Translations under genes and position numbers: made by a program
Assembly (NCBI GenBank): GCA_025463055.1
Contig: JAOAPV010000027.1
Location: 42,397-106,396 of the forward strand
From: Candidatus Acidiferrum typicum
Lineage (GTDB): Bacteria; Acidobacteriota; Terriglobia; Acidiferrales; UBA7541
DNA length: 64,000 nucleotides
Direction: 5' to 3'
The notes under the pieces: generated by a model
Told to the model about the DNA's origin: nothing
Databases searched by the model: none
Seen by the model: the letters and a program-made list of their open reading frames with translations, nothing else
In this document: positions 53,527 through 62,756 of the stretch, piece by piece
Numbering within the stretch: position 1 is the stretch's first letter
Layout: every line of letters starts with the position of its first letter

Positions 53527-54600
53527 ATGCGACTCTCCCTCTTCTCAATTTGTTTTCTCCTCATCACCAACTCTCTTTCCGCCCAACAGTCACAAGTCCC
53601 CGAAATCCGCTACCACTCCGTCCCCGACTTCCTCAAGCTACCCGCCGACCTCCATCTCGGCGAAGCTGTAGGCGTCGCCGTCAACTCCAAAGGTCACGTC
53701 TTCGTCTTCTCCCGCGGCAACACCACCGGCCCAGCCTACGGAGCCGCCTCAGCCAACCTCCTCGAATTCGCGCCTGACGGAAAATTCCTCCGCGAAATCG
53801 GCTACAACCTCTACGCCTGGTCCTTCGCGCATTCCGTTCGCATCGACAAGGAAGACAACATCTGGGTCGCCGACAAAGGTTCCGACATGGTCATCAAGTT
53901 CAACCCGCAAGGCCGCGTCGTGATGGTCTTCGGCCGCAAGCAGGAGGCCTCCGACGAAGGCACCGAGCCGCTTAAGCATCCCAAGCCGCCGCTCCCTCCC
54001 GTCGACGGCATGTTCCGCCAAGTAACCGACATGGCTTGGGATTCCGCCGGCAACACCTACATCAGCGACGGCTACATCAATTCACGCGTCGCCAAAGCCG
54101 ATAAAAACGGTGTCTGGCTCAAATCCTGGGGTGAGCCCGGCGATCAACCTGGCCAATTCAACACGCCCCACAACATCGGCGTCGACGCGCACGACAACAT
54201 CTACGTCGCCGACCGCGGCAATCGCCGCATTCAAGTCTTCGACACCGAAGGAAAATTCCTGCGCCAGATCACGATCGACCTCCCCATCGGCCCGAACGCG
54301 CGTCCCGCCATCGGCAATCGTCCTACGCAAACCACCGGCACCATGTCCCCTGGCGCTCCCTGGACCATCTGCATCACCCCGCCACCCAATCAAGTCCTCT
54401 TCACCTCCGACGCCTTCCCTGGCCGCATTTACAAACTTAGCCTCGATGGCAAGCTCCTCGGCTGGTTCGGCCAAGCCGGCAAGCAACCTGGCGACTTAGG
54501 CTGGGTCCACGAAATCGCCTGCCCGTCCCAAAACGAACTTTACGTCGCCGAAATCCTGAACTGGCGCGTCCAAAAGCTGACGCTCGAGCCCACCCACTGA
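53527..54600 (+). CDS. Exported NHL-repeat beta-propeller (peptidyl-hydroxyglycine lyase-like)
   Basis: 357 aa from ATG 53527 (GGAGG upstream). Sec signal 1-20 (cut near LSAQ). The mature part is a six-bladed NHL propeller: LGEAVGVAVNSKGHVFVFSR, SVRIDKEDNIWVADKGSDMVIKF, NTPHNIGVDAHDNIYVADRGNRRIQVFD and WVHEIACPSQNELYVAEILNWRVQK. The His/Asp pattern in these blades resembles the lyase half of peptidylglycine amidating enzymes, but the catalytic residues were not verified. Likely periplasmic; possibly a binding protein rather than an enzyme. Confidence 0.82.
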   Translation: MRLSLFSICFLLITNSLSAQQSQVPEIRYHSVPDFLKLPADLHLGEAVGVAVNSKGHVFVFSRGNTTGPAYGAASANLLEFAPDGKFLREIGYNLYAWSFAHSVRIDKEDNIWVADKGSDMVIKFNPQGRVVMVFGRKQEASDEGTEPLKHPKPPLPPVDGMFRQVTDMAWDSAGNTYISDGYINSRVAKADKNGVWLKSWGEPGDQPGQFNTPHNIGVDAHDNIYVADRGNRRIQVFDTEGKFLRQITIDLPIGPNARPAIGNRPTQTTGTMSPGAPWTICITPPPNQVLFTSDAFPGRIYKLSLDGKLLGWFGQAGKQPGDLGWVHEIACPSQNELYVAEILNWRVQKLTLEPTH

Positions 54601-54616
54601 CACCTTGTCCAGACAT

Positions 54617-54646
54617 TTGCAGCCACCGCCGTAAAAGGTGTAGTCT
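54617..54646 (+). promoter_or_regulatory. Candidate promoter of the Tat-exported M20 gene
   Basis: TTGCAG (54617-54622), 18 bp, TAGTCT (54641-54646), with GGTG just 5' of the -10. The -10 is weak by consensus, but the sequence around it mirrors the promoters at 29465 and 53474. Confidence 0.35.
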
Positions 54647-54689
54647 CTCGCCCGAACAGCACGCGAAATCATTCTCAGGGGAGACGAAA

Positions 54690-56201
54690 ATGTCCGACCG
54701 TCGCAGCTTTCTTCAGACCACCGCTGGCGCTGCAGCCGCCCTCGCCCTTCCTCGCTGGACGAGCGCAGCCGCCGGTGCCGGCCTCGACCCCATCGTGGCG
54801 GAAATCGACAAGCGCCACGACGAATCCCTCAAGCGCCTGCAAACCTGGATTCACCAGCCCTCCATCGCCGCGGAAAATCGCGGCATGAACGAAGGCTGCG
54901 AGCTAACCATGCAAATGCTCCGCGAGGTCGGCTTCAGCCAGGTCGCCAAGGTCCCTACCGACGGCCAGCCCGGCATCTTCGCCACTCTCGATTCCGGCGC
55001 GCCCAAGACGCTCGGTCTCTACTTCATGTACGACGTCAAGCAAGTCGACCCGTCCGAGTGGTCCTCGCCGCCATGGGACGCCGCGCTCGTTGACAAGCCC
55101 GGCCTCGGCAAAGTAATCATCGGACGTGGCGCAGTAAATCAGAAAGGTCCGGAAGCCACTTTCCTAGCCGCCCTTCACGCCATTCGCGGTGCCGGTCGCA
55201 AACTCCCCGTCAATCTCGTCTTCGTCGCCGAAGGCGAAGAAGAAATCGGCTCCCCACATTTTCACCAAGTCGTTCATCGCCCCGACGTCCTCGCTGCCGT
55301 AAAAAAGTGCAGCGGCATCTTCATGCCCTCCTCCTCGCAAGGGCTCGATGGTGAAGTCACCATCACGCTCGGCGCCAAAGGTGTTGTCGAGCTTGAGCTC
55401 ATCTCCAGCGGAGAAAAGTGGGGCCGCGGCCCGCGCAAAGACGTGCACTCCAGCAACAAAGCGCGCCTCGACAGCCCGGCTTGGCATCTCGTCGAAGCGC
55501 TTGCAACGCTCGTCGCGCCCGACGGCAACGATCCCGCCATCGAAGGCTTCGCCGCCAAAGTCCGCCCCGTTTCGGCCGCCGAAAAGAAAATGATCGCCGA
55601 AGCCGCGAATCGCCTCAACGAAGCCAACGCAAAGAAATTACTCGGAGTCGATCACTGGGTTCACGACGTAAGCTGGCAAGAAGCTCTCGAGCTTCTCGTC
55701 TCGCGGCCCACGGTCAACATTGAAGGATTAGTTGGCGGCTACACCGGCCCCGGCGGCAAAACCATTCTTCCCGGCCGCGCCGTCGCCAAAATCGATATGC
55801 GCCTCGTTCCGGATATGACAGCCGCCGAAGCCCTCGCCGCGCTGAAAGCGCATCTCGCCAAGAAAGGTTTCGCCGATATCGAAGTGAAAATGAGCGGCGG
55901 CTACGATCCCACCAGCACGCCCGCCGATGCCGAGATGATTCGCGTCTCCAACGCTGTCTACCGCCGCCATGGAATCGATCCCGTGCTCCTGCCGCGCAAC
56001 GCTGGCTCCTGGCCCGGCTACGTCTTCACCGGCGAACCGCTCCGTCTCCCCGCCGGACATTTCGGCCTCGGCCACGGCAGCGGCGCCCACGCCCCCGACG
56101 AGTACTACGTAATCGAATCCGCCAACCCCAAAGTCCAGGGCCTGGAAGGCGCAACGCGCTCCTACGTAGAGTTCCTCTACGAACTAGCCGCCACCGCCTA
56201 G
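54690..56201 (+). CDS. Tat-exported M20-family hydrolase with replaced metal ligands
   Basis: 503 aa. Twin-arginine signal DRRSFLQTTAGAAAALALP. M20 dipeptidase-type fold: FMYDVKQVD where GHYDVQP is usual (His to Met113), GRGAVNQKGP where GRGxxDxKGP is usual (bridging Asp to Asn150), EGEEEIGS intact, and C-terminal GHGSGAHAPDEYY with its His intact. The segment that normally gives the third carboxylate reads MPSSSQG, without an Asp. So about three of five ligands are replaced. Exported and folded, but canonical two-zinc chemistry is doubtful. It may be a binding protein or use another metal. Confidence 0.85.
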   Translation: MSDRRSFLQTTAGAAAALALPRWTSAAAGAGLDPIVAEIDKRHDESLKRLQTWIHQPSIAAENRGMNEGCELTMQMLREVGFSQVAKVPTDGQPGIFATLDSGAPKTLGLYFMYDVKQVDPSEWSSPPWDAALVDKPGLGKVIIGRGAVNQKGPEATFLAALHAIRGAGRKLPVNLVFVAEGEEEIGSPHFHQVVHRPDVLAAVKKCSGIFMPSSSQGLDGEVTITLGAKGVVELELISSGEKWGRGPRKDVHSSNKARLDSPAWHLVEALATLVAPDGNDPAIEGFAAKVRPVSAAEKKMIAEAANRLNEANAKKLLGVDHWVHDVSWQEALELLVSRPTVNIEGLVGGYTGPGGKTILPGRAVAKIDMRLVPDMTAAEALAALKAHLAKKGFADIEVKMSGGYDPTSTPADAEMIRVSNAVYRRHGIDPVLLPRNAGSWPGYVFTGEPLRLPAGHFGLGHGSGAHAPDEYYVIESANPKVQGLEGATRSYVEFLYELAATA

Positions 56202-56256
56202 CTGCAGTTGTTTTGGGACGACAATCCCGAGCGAACAAATTGTGCGAGCACCTGTA

Positions 56257-56286
56257 GCGGCCGCCGACCGTGGCGGGCGCTTTCTT
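56257..56286 (+). terminator. Terminator-like hairpin after the M20 gene
   Basis: GCG-G-CCGCC (56257-56265) pairs with GGCGG-G-CGC (56272-56280) with one G-G mismatch, and is followed by TTTCTT. It lies 55 bases past the stop. Confidence 0.55.
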
Positions 56287-56331
56287 CACACGACGCCGGT
56301 GAAATCAGGGAGCACTTCTTTTCTGCGGAAC

Positions 56332-56358
56332 CTCAGTGTCCTCTGCGTCTCTGCGTTA
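56332..56358 (+). repeat. Three tandem 9-mers
   Basis: CTCAGTGTC, CTCTGCGTC, TCTGCGTTA in succession, followed by a T-rich stretch. Such CTCTGYGTC-type short tandem arrays are known between genes in several bacterial groups. It lies 25 bases from the end of the PD40/CehA gene. Confidence 0.5.
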
Positions 56359-56382
56359 TCTTTTTCTTTTTCCGAGCAGCCA

Positions 56383-58944
56383 CTACCGCATGCCCTCAAA
56401 CACCCTCTTCGCCTCCTCCAACCTACCCATCACATACTCCTTCTCCGCCGCAGAATTCCAATCCGGGTACTGCGATGTCGTGTCGATCGTCCGCTCAATC
56501 CATGCCACAAAATATTTCGCTTCCTCCGGCGACCGCGCCTTCTCCCCGCCAATCGTCACGTAAATCGGACTAGTCGTCGCATAAACATAATTGTCCAGCA
56601 CCGGATACTCCGCTTTGTCGCTAGAAGCCCGCAGCAAGCACCACCCGCTCTCCTTCAGCGGAATCGTCCCACTAACATCCGCGGCATCTTTTCCGGCTAG
56701 CGACTTCACGACTGCCCCGTTACAAACAATCTCCAATTGATCCACAGGCACAATCGATCCCATCTTCACCCTGAACGGAACCTCCGCTTGCGCCGCACCA
56801 AACTTCAACTCCCCACCAATGTTCTGGCTACCCAACGAAAAATCGAGCAGCGGTCCATTCGTAGCAACCGTTCGCCCGTTCTTTACCGCATCGAGAAACG
56901 TCTCAATCTTCACTGGCCCTGCCGGCACGCGCGCATAAACCCGATCCATCCCCACGTGTCCACGAATCGGCGCAGCATAATTCGTAGTCGCATCCGTCCC
57001 AGCTCCTGCTGGAAGGCGAAAACCCAAATTCAGCAATCGATACCAAACCGCCGCCGTCGCTCGGTGATCGCTGAACCCTACGATCTCGATGTAATCCAAC
57101 TTTCCCAGCGCCACATCCACCGGCAATTCATCCGTGATTCGTTGGAGCGGAGCCGCAAACGGGTCAGGCGCCTCATCAAAGGGATGCACCTCTCCCACCA
57201 GCGCACCCTGCGTGTGCGCCATGTCATAAACATCCGCGTTCATCGGATACAAACTAGCCGCCGCCGTATTCGGATACCCCGCATACCCCGGCAACAACAC
57301 ATTTTCATGCAAATTCAAAATTCCCCGGTGTCCCCAGTAACTCGTATGAAATTCCTGCCCGTGAACCACTAATGTGCCCGGCTTCGAAGACCGATCAATT
57401 CCCCGTCCTTCATACGCAATATCCGGAAATTTCTGCTCCTTATTCACGATCAGGTTGTTCACCACCTCGAGGTGTTCCGCCTCGGCCTGCTCAACCAAAT
57501 GCTCCGGCGTATTGCGATACGTTCCGCCGTAATTCATGTGTACATGCAAATCACCGCTGATCCACCGTTCTCCGCTCAAACTTATTTCCTTCGCCGGCGC
57601 GATCAGCGCGCTGTACCGTTCTGTCTGTCCAGCCTTCAAATCAAAAGAGTGCCGCGTGATGACGTCAAAGGGCGCAATCACTTCCAATTCGATCTTTCCC
57701 GGCGGCACTTCAATCTCCACGTCACCTTTCGAATGAAAATAGTGTGCCTCAAAAGCACGTTCCGCACGGTCGAATCCGTCATCCGCATGAATCCACGCGT
57801 GCAGCGGAGCATAAAATCGGCCCGCAGCGTCCGTTACTGACAATCGCGCCGCCACCAAACTTCCCCTCGGGCTTCGGACCGTCACAAGCAAGCGCGCCTT
57901 CGGCTTCAAATATCGCCGCTCGGTCACCCTTAACTGCCGTTGCGCGCCTCCCGGAATCATGTGCATCCACAACTCGGTTTCGCCAGTTCGGTTCGAAACA
58001 AATGCCAGCAGCTTCCCATCCGGCGACCAGCGCACATTCGTGTCATCCCAATTCCCGTAAGAAACCGCAAACGCATCTCCGCCCTTCGCCGGCATCATCC
58101 AAAGCTGATGCCACTCCCTCCCTAAATACGAGCTGTAAACCATCCGCGATCCATCCGGTGAAAAATCAGGCCGCGCCTTCCAGTTCGTCTCCTCGTAATG
58201 AATCTCCCGCGCCTCCGACCCCGGCTCCGCCTTCATGCGCCAGAATCCGCCGGTCCCGTGAATGTGTCCGCGATTCGAGGTAAATAAAATCTCTTTGCCG
58301 TCCCGCGTCCACACTGGATTGATCTCCGTATCAAACCCGCTGTAGTAATATCGCGGCAACTCGCTCTTCGTCTCCCCAGTCAGCCGCACCATGTTCACTA
58401 ATTTCCCGTCGCTCACGTCCGCCCGGAAAATATGAAATCGTTTGTTGTACGTGGTCGAAACAAACACTATCCGTTTCCCATCCGGAGACCAGCGTGGCTC
58501 CACATTCACTGCCCCGCCATTCGTGAGCTGCTGCGCCTCCCCGCTCACCAAATTCAGCAGCCACAATTCCATCGCATCCTTCTGATAAGACACGAACACA
58601 ACGCTCTTCCCATCCGGCGACCAATCCGGCTGGTAGTCGTATCCCGGCCCATCCGTCAATTGCGCGGCCAAAGTCGAATCAATCCTCTGCCGCCACAACG
58701 AACCGGCCATCGAATACACCACTTCCTTCGAATCCGGCGACCAAGCCACGCTGCTCGGCCCGCTCGTCAACTGCGGCAAATACAGTTCGCGAAAGTAATA
58801 AGCATGCGGCAGGTCAATCTGAGGCAAAACCGGCCGTCGCTGCGCCAACGTCGGCTGACACCACATGACGGCGATTGTTAGTGCGAGGGAAAATTTCTTG
58901 ATTGCGGGGAGCACCAAATCGAGTTGACGCCTCAGAATCGTCAC
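56383..58944 (-). CDS. Exported PD40 beta-propeller fused to a CehA/McbA-type metallohydrolase
   Basis: 853 aa as drawn (GTG 58944). The true start may be a TTG/GTG 9-10 codons later, because a stable hairpin lies 6 bases upstream. Signal peptide ends near PTLAQ (about 35). Residues 50-330 hold WD40-like PD40/TolB repeats (WSPDGKSVVFVS, WSPDGKRIVFVS, FSPDGSRMVYSS, WSPDGKLLAFVS). A beta-rich linker follows, then a PHP-related CehA/McbA domain (about 460-760) with GDLHVHMNYGG, WGHRGILN and GEVHPFDE metal motifs. Members include carbaryl hydrolase, but the natural substrate here is unknown. Confidence 0.87.
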   Translation of the reverse strand: MTILRRQLDLVLPAIKKFSLALTIAVMWCQPTLAQRRPVLPQIDLPHAYYFRELYLPQLTSGPSSVAWSPDSKEVVYSMAGSLWRQRIDSTLAAQLTDGPGYDYQPDWSPDGKSVVFVSYQKDAMELWLLNLVSGEAQQLTNGGAVNVEPRWSPDGKRIVFVSTTYNKRFHIFRADVSDGKLVNMVRLTGETKSELPRYYYSGFDTEINPVWTRDGKEILFTSNRGHIHGTGGFWRMKAEPGSEAREIHYEETNWKARPDFSPDGSRMVYSSYLGREWHQLWMMPAKGGDAFAVSYGNWDDTNVRWSPDGKLLAFVSNRTGETELWMHMIPGGAQRQLRVTERRYLKPKARLLVTVRSPRGSLVAARLSVTDAAGRFYAPLHAWIHADDGFDRAERAFEAHYFHSKGDVEIEVPPGKIELEVIAPFDVITRHSFDLKAGQTERYSALIAPAKEISLSGERWISGDLHVHMNYGGTYRNTPEHLVEQAEAEHLEVVNNLIVNKEQKFPDIAYEGRGIDRSSKPGTLVVHGQEFHTSYWGHRGILNLHENVLLPGYAGYPNTAAASLYPMNADVYDMAHTQGALVGEVHPFDEAPDPFAAPLQRITDELPVDVALGKLDYIEIVGFSDHRATAAVWYRLLNLGFRLPAGAGTDATTNYAAPIRGHVGMDRVYARVPAGPVKIETFLDAVKNGRTVATNGPLLDFSLGSQNIGGELKFGAAQAEVPFRVKMGSIVPVDQLEIVCNGAVVKSLAGKDAADVSGTIPLKESGWCLLRASSDKAEYPVLDNYVYATTSPIYVTIGGEKARSPEEAKYFVAWIERTIDTTSQYPDWNSAAEKEYVMGRLEEAKRVFEGMR

Positions 58945-58950
58945 CTGTAG

Positions 58951-58975
58951 CTCAGGTCCGTTTTTTGGACCTGAG
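58951..58975. terminator. Hairpin between the two large - strand genes
   Basis: CTCAGGTCC (58951-58959), loop GTTTTTT, GGACCTGAG (58967-58975): a perfect 9-bp stem. It lies between the stop at 59005 and the start at 58944. It could end the molybdoenzyme transcript or control entry into the PD40/CehA gene. On the + strand it is followed by GCTTTT. Confidence 0.6.
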
Positions 58976-59004
58976 GCTTTTGGTCGTGTGCTACGAATAA
59001 CTAT

Positions 59005-61281
59005 CTAAGCGAGGCCGGCCTTCGTCAACGGCAGTTCTCGAATGCGCTTCCCGTTCGCCGCAAAAATCGCGTTGCACAGCGCCGGAGCAAACGCCGGCAA
59101 CCCTGGCTCGCCAATCCCACCTGGAGGCGCATCGCTCTCCACGATATGCACGTAAACCTCGCGCGGCGCATTATTCATCCGCGCCATCTGAAACGTGTCG
59201 AAGTTTGATTGATCGATCGCGCCATTCGTAGCCGTGATCTCTCCGTACAGCGCAATGCTCGCCCCCATCACCGCCGCGCCCTCGAACTGATTCCGCGCCA
59301 TCTCCGGGTTCACCACCGTACCCGCATCCAGCGCCGAATCTACGCGCGTGATCTGCATTTTGCCGGCATCATTAATATGCACCTGCACCACCGAAGCCGC
59401 GTACGTTAAGAAGCTGCGGTGTACCGCGATGCCCATGCCAAATCCGTTTCCATTCTTCCGTTTGCCCCACCCGGCTTTTTCTGCCGCAAGCTGTGCCACT
59501 CGCTTAAACCTCGCCGTGTCGATCGGATACTCATCGTAGCTGCCGCCATAGTTCGTGTAATCCTTCGGCAGCTCAGACTTAGGCACAATGCGGTCGGGCC
59601 CCAAAAGCGCCAGCGTGTACTCCAGCGGATCCTTACCCGCCGCGTGTGCCAGCTCGTCCGTAAACGACTGGATCGCGAACGCATGATAAATGTTAGCCAC
59701 CGACCTCAGCCATCCGATGCGCACATGCGCCGTAGCCGGCCCATTCTCCGAGCGATGATTCGGAATCGCGTACGGCAAATCCGAAAATCCCAATCCAAGT
59801 TCGCCTGCGTCCGAATACACGGCATTTGCGTCAAACGTCGATCCGATCGGCGGAAACACCGTGCGTTGAAGCCAAGCAGTCGGCTTCCCGTCCGCACCGA
59901 CCGCCGCCTTCATATACATCGCTGAAACCGAATGATACGTATCGAACCGGATGTCGTCTTCCCGCGTCCAAACCACCTTCACCGGCTTCCCAGTCTTCTT
60001 CGACAGCACCGCCGCCTCGACCGCAAAATCCGGAAACGACTTCCGCCCAAACCCGCCGCCCAGCAGCGTCACGTTCACCGTTACATCTTCCTTCTTCGCG
60101 CCAACGGCCTCTGCGATCGCGTCCCGCGCGCCTTGCGGATTCTGTGTAGGCGCCCACGCTTCCACTTTGCCGTCGCGATACACCGCCAAAGCCGCGGGCG
60201 GCTCCATCGAGGCGTGCGCCAGCAGCGGCGCATAATATTCCGCTTCGATCACTTTTCCGCCCTTTGCGAACGCGTCGTCCACATTTCCTACTTCGCGCAC
60301 CACTTTCCCTGGCTTCCGCGCGGTCTCCTCCAACTCCTTGCGGTACGGACCCGAGTTAAAGACTTTGTGCGCGCTCTCTTCCCATTGCACCTTCAACTTC
60401 TTCCGCCCTTGCATCGCTGCCCACGTGCTGTCCGCCAGCACCGCCACGCCACCCAGCGCCTGCATATTCACCGGTGGCTTAAAAGTAGGGATCGTCTCCG
60501 TCCCCTTTACTCCCGTTACCGCGCGCGTCTCTTTGTCATCGACGGATTTCACCGTGCTGCCCATCACCGGCGGATGCATTACCGTCGCGTACAACATCCC
60601 TTCCATCCATGCGTCCTGCCCGTAAATTGCTTTGCCTGTGCACAAATCCTTCAAGTCATAGCTAGCCGCATCTTTTCCGATGTAGCGCCACTCGCTCCGC
60701 GGCTTCAGCTTCAACTCTTCTTTCTTCGGAACGTCCTGCTTCGCCGCCGCGGTCACCAGCTCGCCATATCCCAGCTTCTTTCCCGATTTCTTGTGCACCA
60801 CCGTGTGCAATTCCGTCGAGCATTCCGTTGCGGGCACGTTCCACTGTTGCGCCGCAGCGCGCACCAACATCAATCGCGCGGTCGCGCCCGCTTCGCGCAG
60901 CGGCACAAAAAAGCTCACCACCGAGTGCGAACCGTCCGTATCCTGGTCGCCGTACTTCTCATCGCCGGTGGCCTGCACCACTTTCACGCGCGCCCAGTCC
61001 GCATCCAATTCATCCGCAACAATCCGCGGCAGCGCCGTTCGAACGCCATTCCCCATCTCCGACCGGTGCGCCACAATGTAAGCGGTCCCATCCGTATCAA
61101 TCGCCACATAAACGCTAGGATGCAGCGGCGCCGCATTCATTGACCCGGAGGGATCAACTCCGCCAACATCGCCGCTCGCCAGCAAATCCACCGGCATCAG
61201 CCGCACGCCCAAAACAAAGGCGCCCGCGCCCACCACCCCCTTAAGAAATCCACGCCGGCTAACATTTTCAATGGAGATCAT
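59005..61281 (-). CDS. Isoquinoline 1-oxidoreductase beta-subunit-like molybdoenzyme, Tat-exported
   Basis: 758 aa from ATG 61281 (GGAGGG 5 bases upstream); the frame to 61350 has no support. Twin-arginine signal [19 protein letters not shown], then the xanthine-dehydrogenase large-subunit fold in the rearranged order of IorB-type enzymes. Mo-site blocks: [41 protein letters not shown] (cofactor) and [15 protein letters not shown] with the catalytic Glu. Such enzymes oxidise aldehydes or N-heterocycles in the periplasm with a 2Fe-2S subunit and often a cytochrome c. Neither partner is in the window. Confidence 0.88.
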   Translation of the reverse strand: MISIENVSRRGFLKGVVGAGAFVLGVRLMPVDLLASGDVGGVDPSGSMNAAPLHPSVYVAIDTDGTAYIVAHRSEMGNGVRTALPRIVADELDADWARVKVVQATGDEKYGDQDTDGSHSVVSFFVPLREAGATARLMLVRAAAQQWNVPATECSTELHTVVHKKSGKKLGYGELVTAAAKQDVPKKEELKLKPRSEWRYIGKDAASYDLKDLCTGKAIYGQDAWMEGMLYATVMHPPVMGSTVKSVDDKETRAVTGVKGTETIPTFKPPVNMQALGGVAVLADSTWAAMQGRKKLKVQWEESAHKVFNSGPYRKELEETARKPGKVVREVGNVDDAFAKGGKVIEAEYYAPLLAHASMEPPAALAVYRDGKVEAWAPTQNPQGARDAIAEAVGAKKEDVTVNVTLLGGGFGRKSFPDFAVEAAVLSKKTGKPVKVVWTREDDIRFDTYHSVSAMYMKAAVGADGKPTAWLQRTVFPPIGSTFDANAVYSDAGELGLGFSDLPYAIPNHRSENGPATAHVRIGWLRSVANIYHAFAIQSFTDELAHAAGKDPLEYTLALLGPDRIVPKSELPKDYTNYGGSYDEYPIDTARFKRVAQLAAEKAGWGKRKNGNGFGMGIAVHRSFLTYAASVVQVHINDAGKMQITRVDSALDAGTVVNPEMARNQFEGAAVMGASIALYGEITATNGAIDQSNFDTFQMARMNNAPREVYVHIVESDAPPGGIGEPGLPAFAPALCNAIFAANGKRIRELPLTKAGLA

Positions 61282-61557
61282 GCGCCCTCCCGAAGAACTT
61301 CGACCCGATGATGCGACAGAGTTGTATGGCCATGCCACACCCGCCTGCACCCGCTGCCAACACGCTACATCCTACCGCCATTTCGAATGGTTGCAAGCCC
61401 AGCCGCGACGTAGTGCAAGCCCAGCCACCGCGTACTCTTCGGGAGAATCGCGACAGCCGGTTGCGAGCCCAAGGCCCACCTACAGCGTAGCGAAAGCGAT
61501 ACCGACGTGCGAGCTGAGCGACCACGCAGCGCAAGGCGGGCGACCGCGCGAGCGAAG
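61282..61557. other. Intergenic region with imperfect short repeats
   Basis: 276 bp between the molybdoenzyme start and the guanine deaminase stop. GCAAGCCCAGCC occurs twice (near 61391 and 61419), and a related GCGAGCCCAAGGCC near 61463. No open frame here looks coding. Confidence 0.45.
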
Positions 61558-62073
61558 TTAGTATTTGGTTTTGTTCGCCTGCTGCTTCCAGGCGGCGAAC
61601 ACTGCGAGGGACTCTTCGCGCATGAGCTGAATCATGGGGATGCGCCGCGACTCCGGCGGGCGCTGCAACTCTTCGTAAATGAACGCGTCATCAAAGCCGG
61701 CGTCCGCGGCATCGGCGGCGGCTCCGGCATAGAAGACGCGGGCGGGACGGGCCCAGTAAATCGCGCCCAGGCACATGGGGCACGGCTCGCACGTGGTGTA
61801 GAGGTCGCAGCCGGTGAGCTGAAAATTCCCGAGCGCTTTGCAGGCTGCGCGTATCGCGACGATTTCCGCGTGCGCGGTGGGGTCGTTTGTGGCGGTGACG
61901 CTGTTGGCGCCTTCCGCGATTACCTTGCCGTCTTTTGCGACCAACGCCGCGAAGGGGCCGCCGCGAGCGCAGCGAACATTTTCGAGCGCGAGCGCGATGG
62001 CGCGGCACATGAGTTCTGCGGACACAGGGATGTCCGGCGAAGTGATTGGCCTGGTGCTCCGCAAATCGCCCAT
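61558..62073 (-). CDS. guaD: Guanine deaminase (cytidine deaminase fold)
   Basis: 171 aa. The zinc site is His68-Ala-Glu70 with PCPMC (Cys98, Cys101). The C-terminus (DDAFIYEELQRPPESRRIPMIQ, ending ANKTKY) follows the Bacillus-type guanine deaminase that converts guanine to xanthine; tRNA adenosine deaminases end differently. Cytoplasmic. The 101-bp gap to the DinB gene is unannotated. Purine degradation fits the N-compound theme, but no xanthine dehydrogenase gene is identified next to it. Confidence 0.87.
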   Translation of the reverse strand: MGDLRSTRPITSPDIPVSAELMCRAIALALENVRCARGGPFAALVAKDGKVIAEGANSVTATNDPTAHAEIVAIRAACKALGNFQLTGCDLYTTCEPCPMCLGAIYWARPARVFYAGAAADAADAGFDDAFIYEELQRPPESRRIPMIQLMREESLAVFAAWKQQANKTKY

Positions 62074-62174
62074 GCTTGCGTTCCGCCCTGCTCGCGACGC
62101 GAGTGACCGTCAAACAAAATCAAAAAATAATGTCCACCATTATCGGTTCGGCCCGTCGCCTGGAAAACTGAAAC

Positions 62175-62756
62175 TTAAGATTGCGGCCAGGTACCTAGGG
62201 CTCGGCGCAGATCTACTAATTGGCCTAGATGATAGGCGTTGTGGTCTGCTAGCACGAGGGCTTCGCGCAAAATTGTCTGGTTGTCGCCGTGCGGAATGTT
62301 TGCGAAGAGATCCGTGCGCGGATTCTTCACCAGCTCGATCATCTCGTTCAAATCGTGCTGGAAGGACTGCACGCTTTTTTCCCACTCCGCGTCGGCCGGC
62401 GGTCCTGGCGTTTTCGGCCAATAGCCTTCGGGAAATCCTGGCGACACGTGATTTGGATTGCGGCTGAATTCCAGGATGTCCCACTGCGCGATTCGTGAAT
62501 GTTCCAGCAACTGCCAGCCCGTGTGCGGCAAACCGGGCGCGAATGTGCCACGTTTGTTCGGCGGAAATTCTTCCAGCGCGTCCATGAATTGCACGTGTGC
62601 CGAGCCGCCCTTTAGCAAGTCGGCCAAGTGCTTGCGGAGCACCCCGTCGTTCACAACGGGGTTCGCGCCCATGCCCTTTCCGTTTAGAGTTTTTGCGACC
62701 GCACTCTTCTTGCTCGTTTTCTTACGGCTGGCCCGCCCGATTGGCTTTTTCTTCAA
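62175..62756 (-). CDS. DinB-like (four-helix) protein
   Basis: 193 aa. A Lys/Arg-rich leader (1-25) precedes a DinB/YfiT-type four-helix fold: [18 protein letters not shown] and [18 protein letters not shown] supply the three His residues expected to bind one metal. The family includes thiol transferases and DNA-damage-induced proteins; the function of this one is unknown. The start overlaps the stop of the methyltransferase gene by 4 bp, so the two are coupled. Confidence 0.87.
   Translation of the reverse strand: MKKKPIGRASRKKTSKKSAVAKTLNGKGMGANPVVNDGVLRKHLADLLKGGSAHVQFMDALEEFPPNKRGTFAPGLPHTGWQLLEHSRIAQWDILEFSRNPNHVSPGFPEGYWPKTPGPPADAEWEKSVQSFQHDLNEMIELVKNPRTDLFANIPHGDNQTILREALVLADHNAYHLGQLVDLRRALGTWPQS

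Noticed and set aside
59932..61143. 403-codon + strand frame opposite the IorB-like gene
   Set aside because: Arg/His-rich antisense shadow of a well-conserved molybdoenzyme gene.
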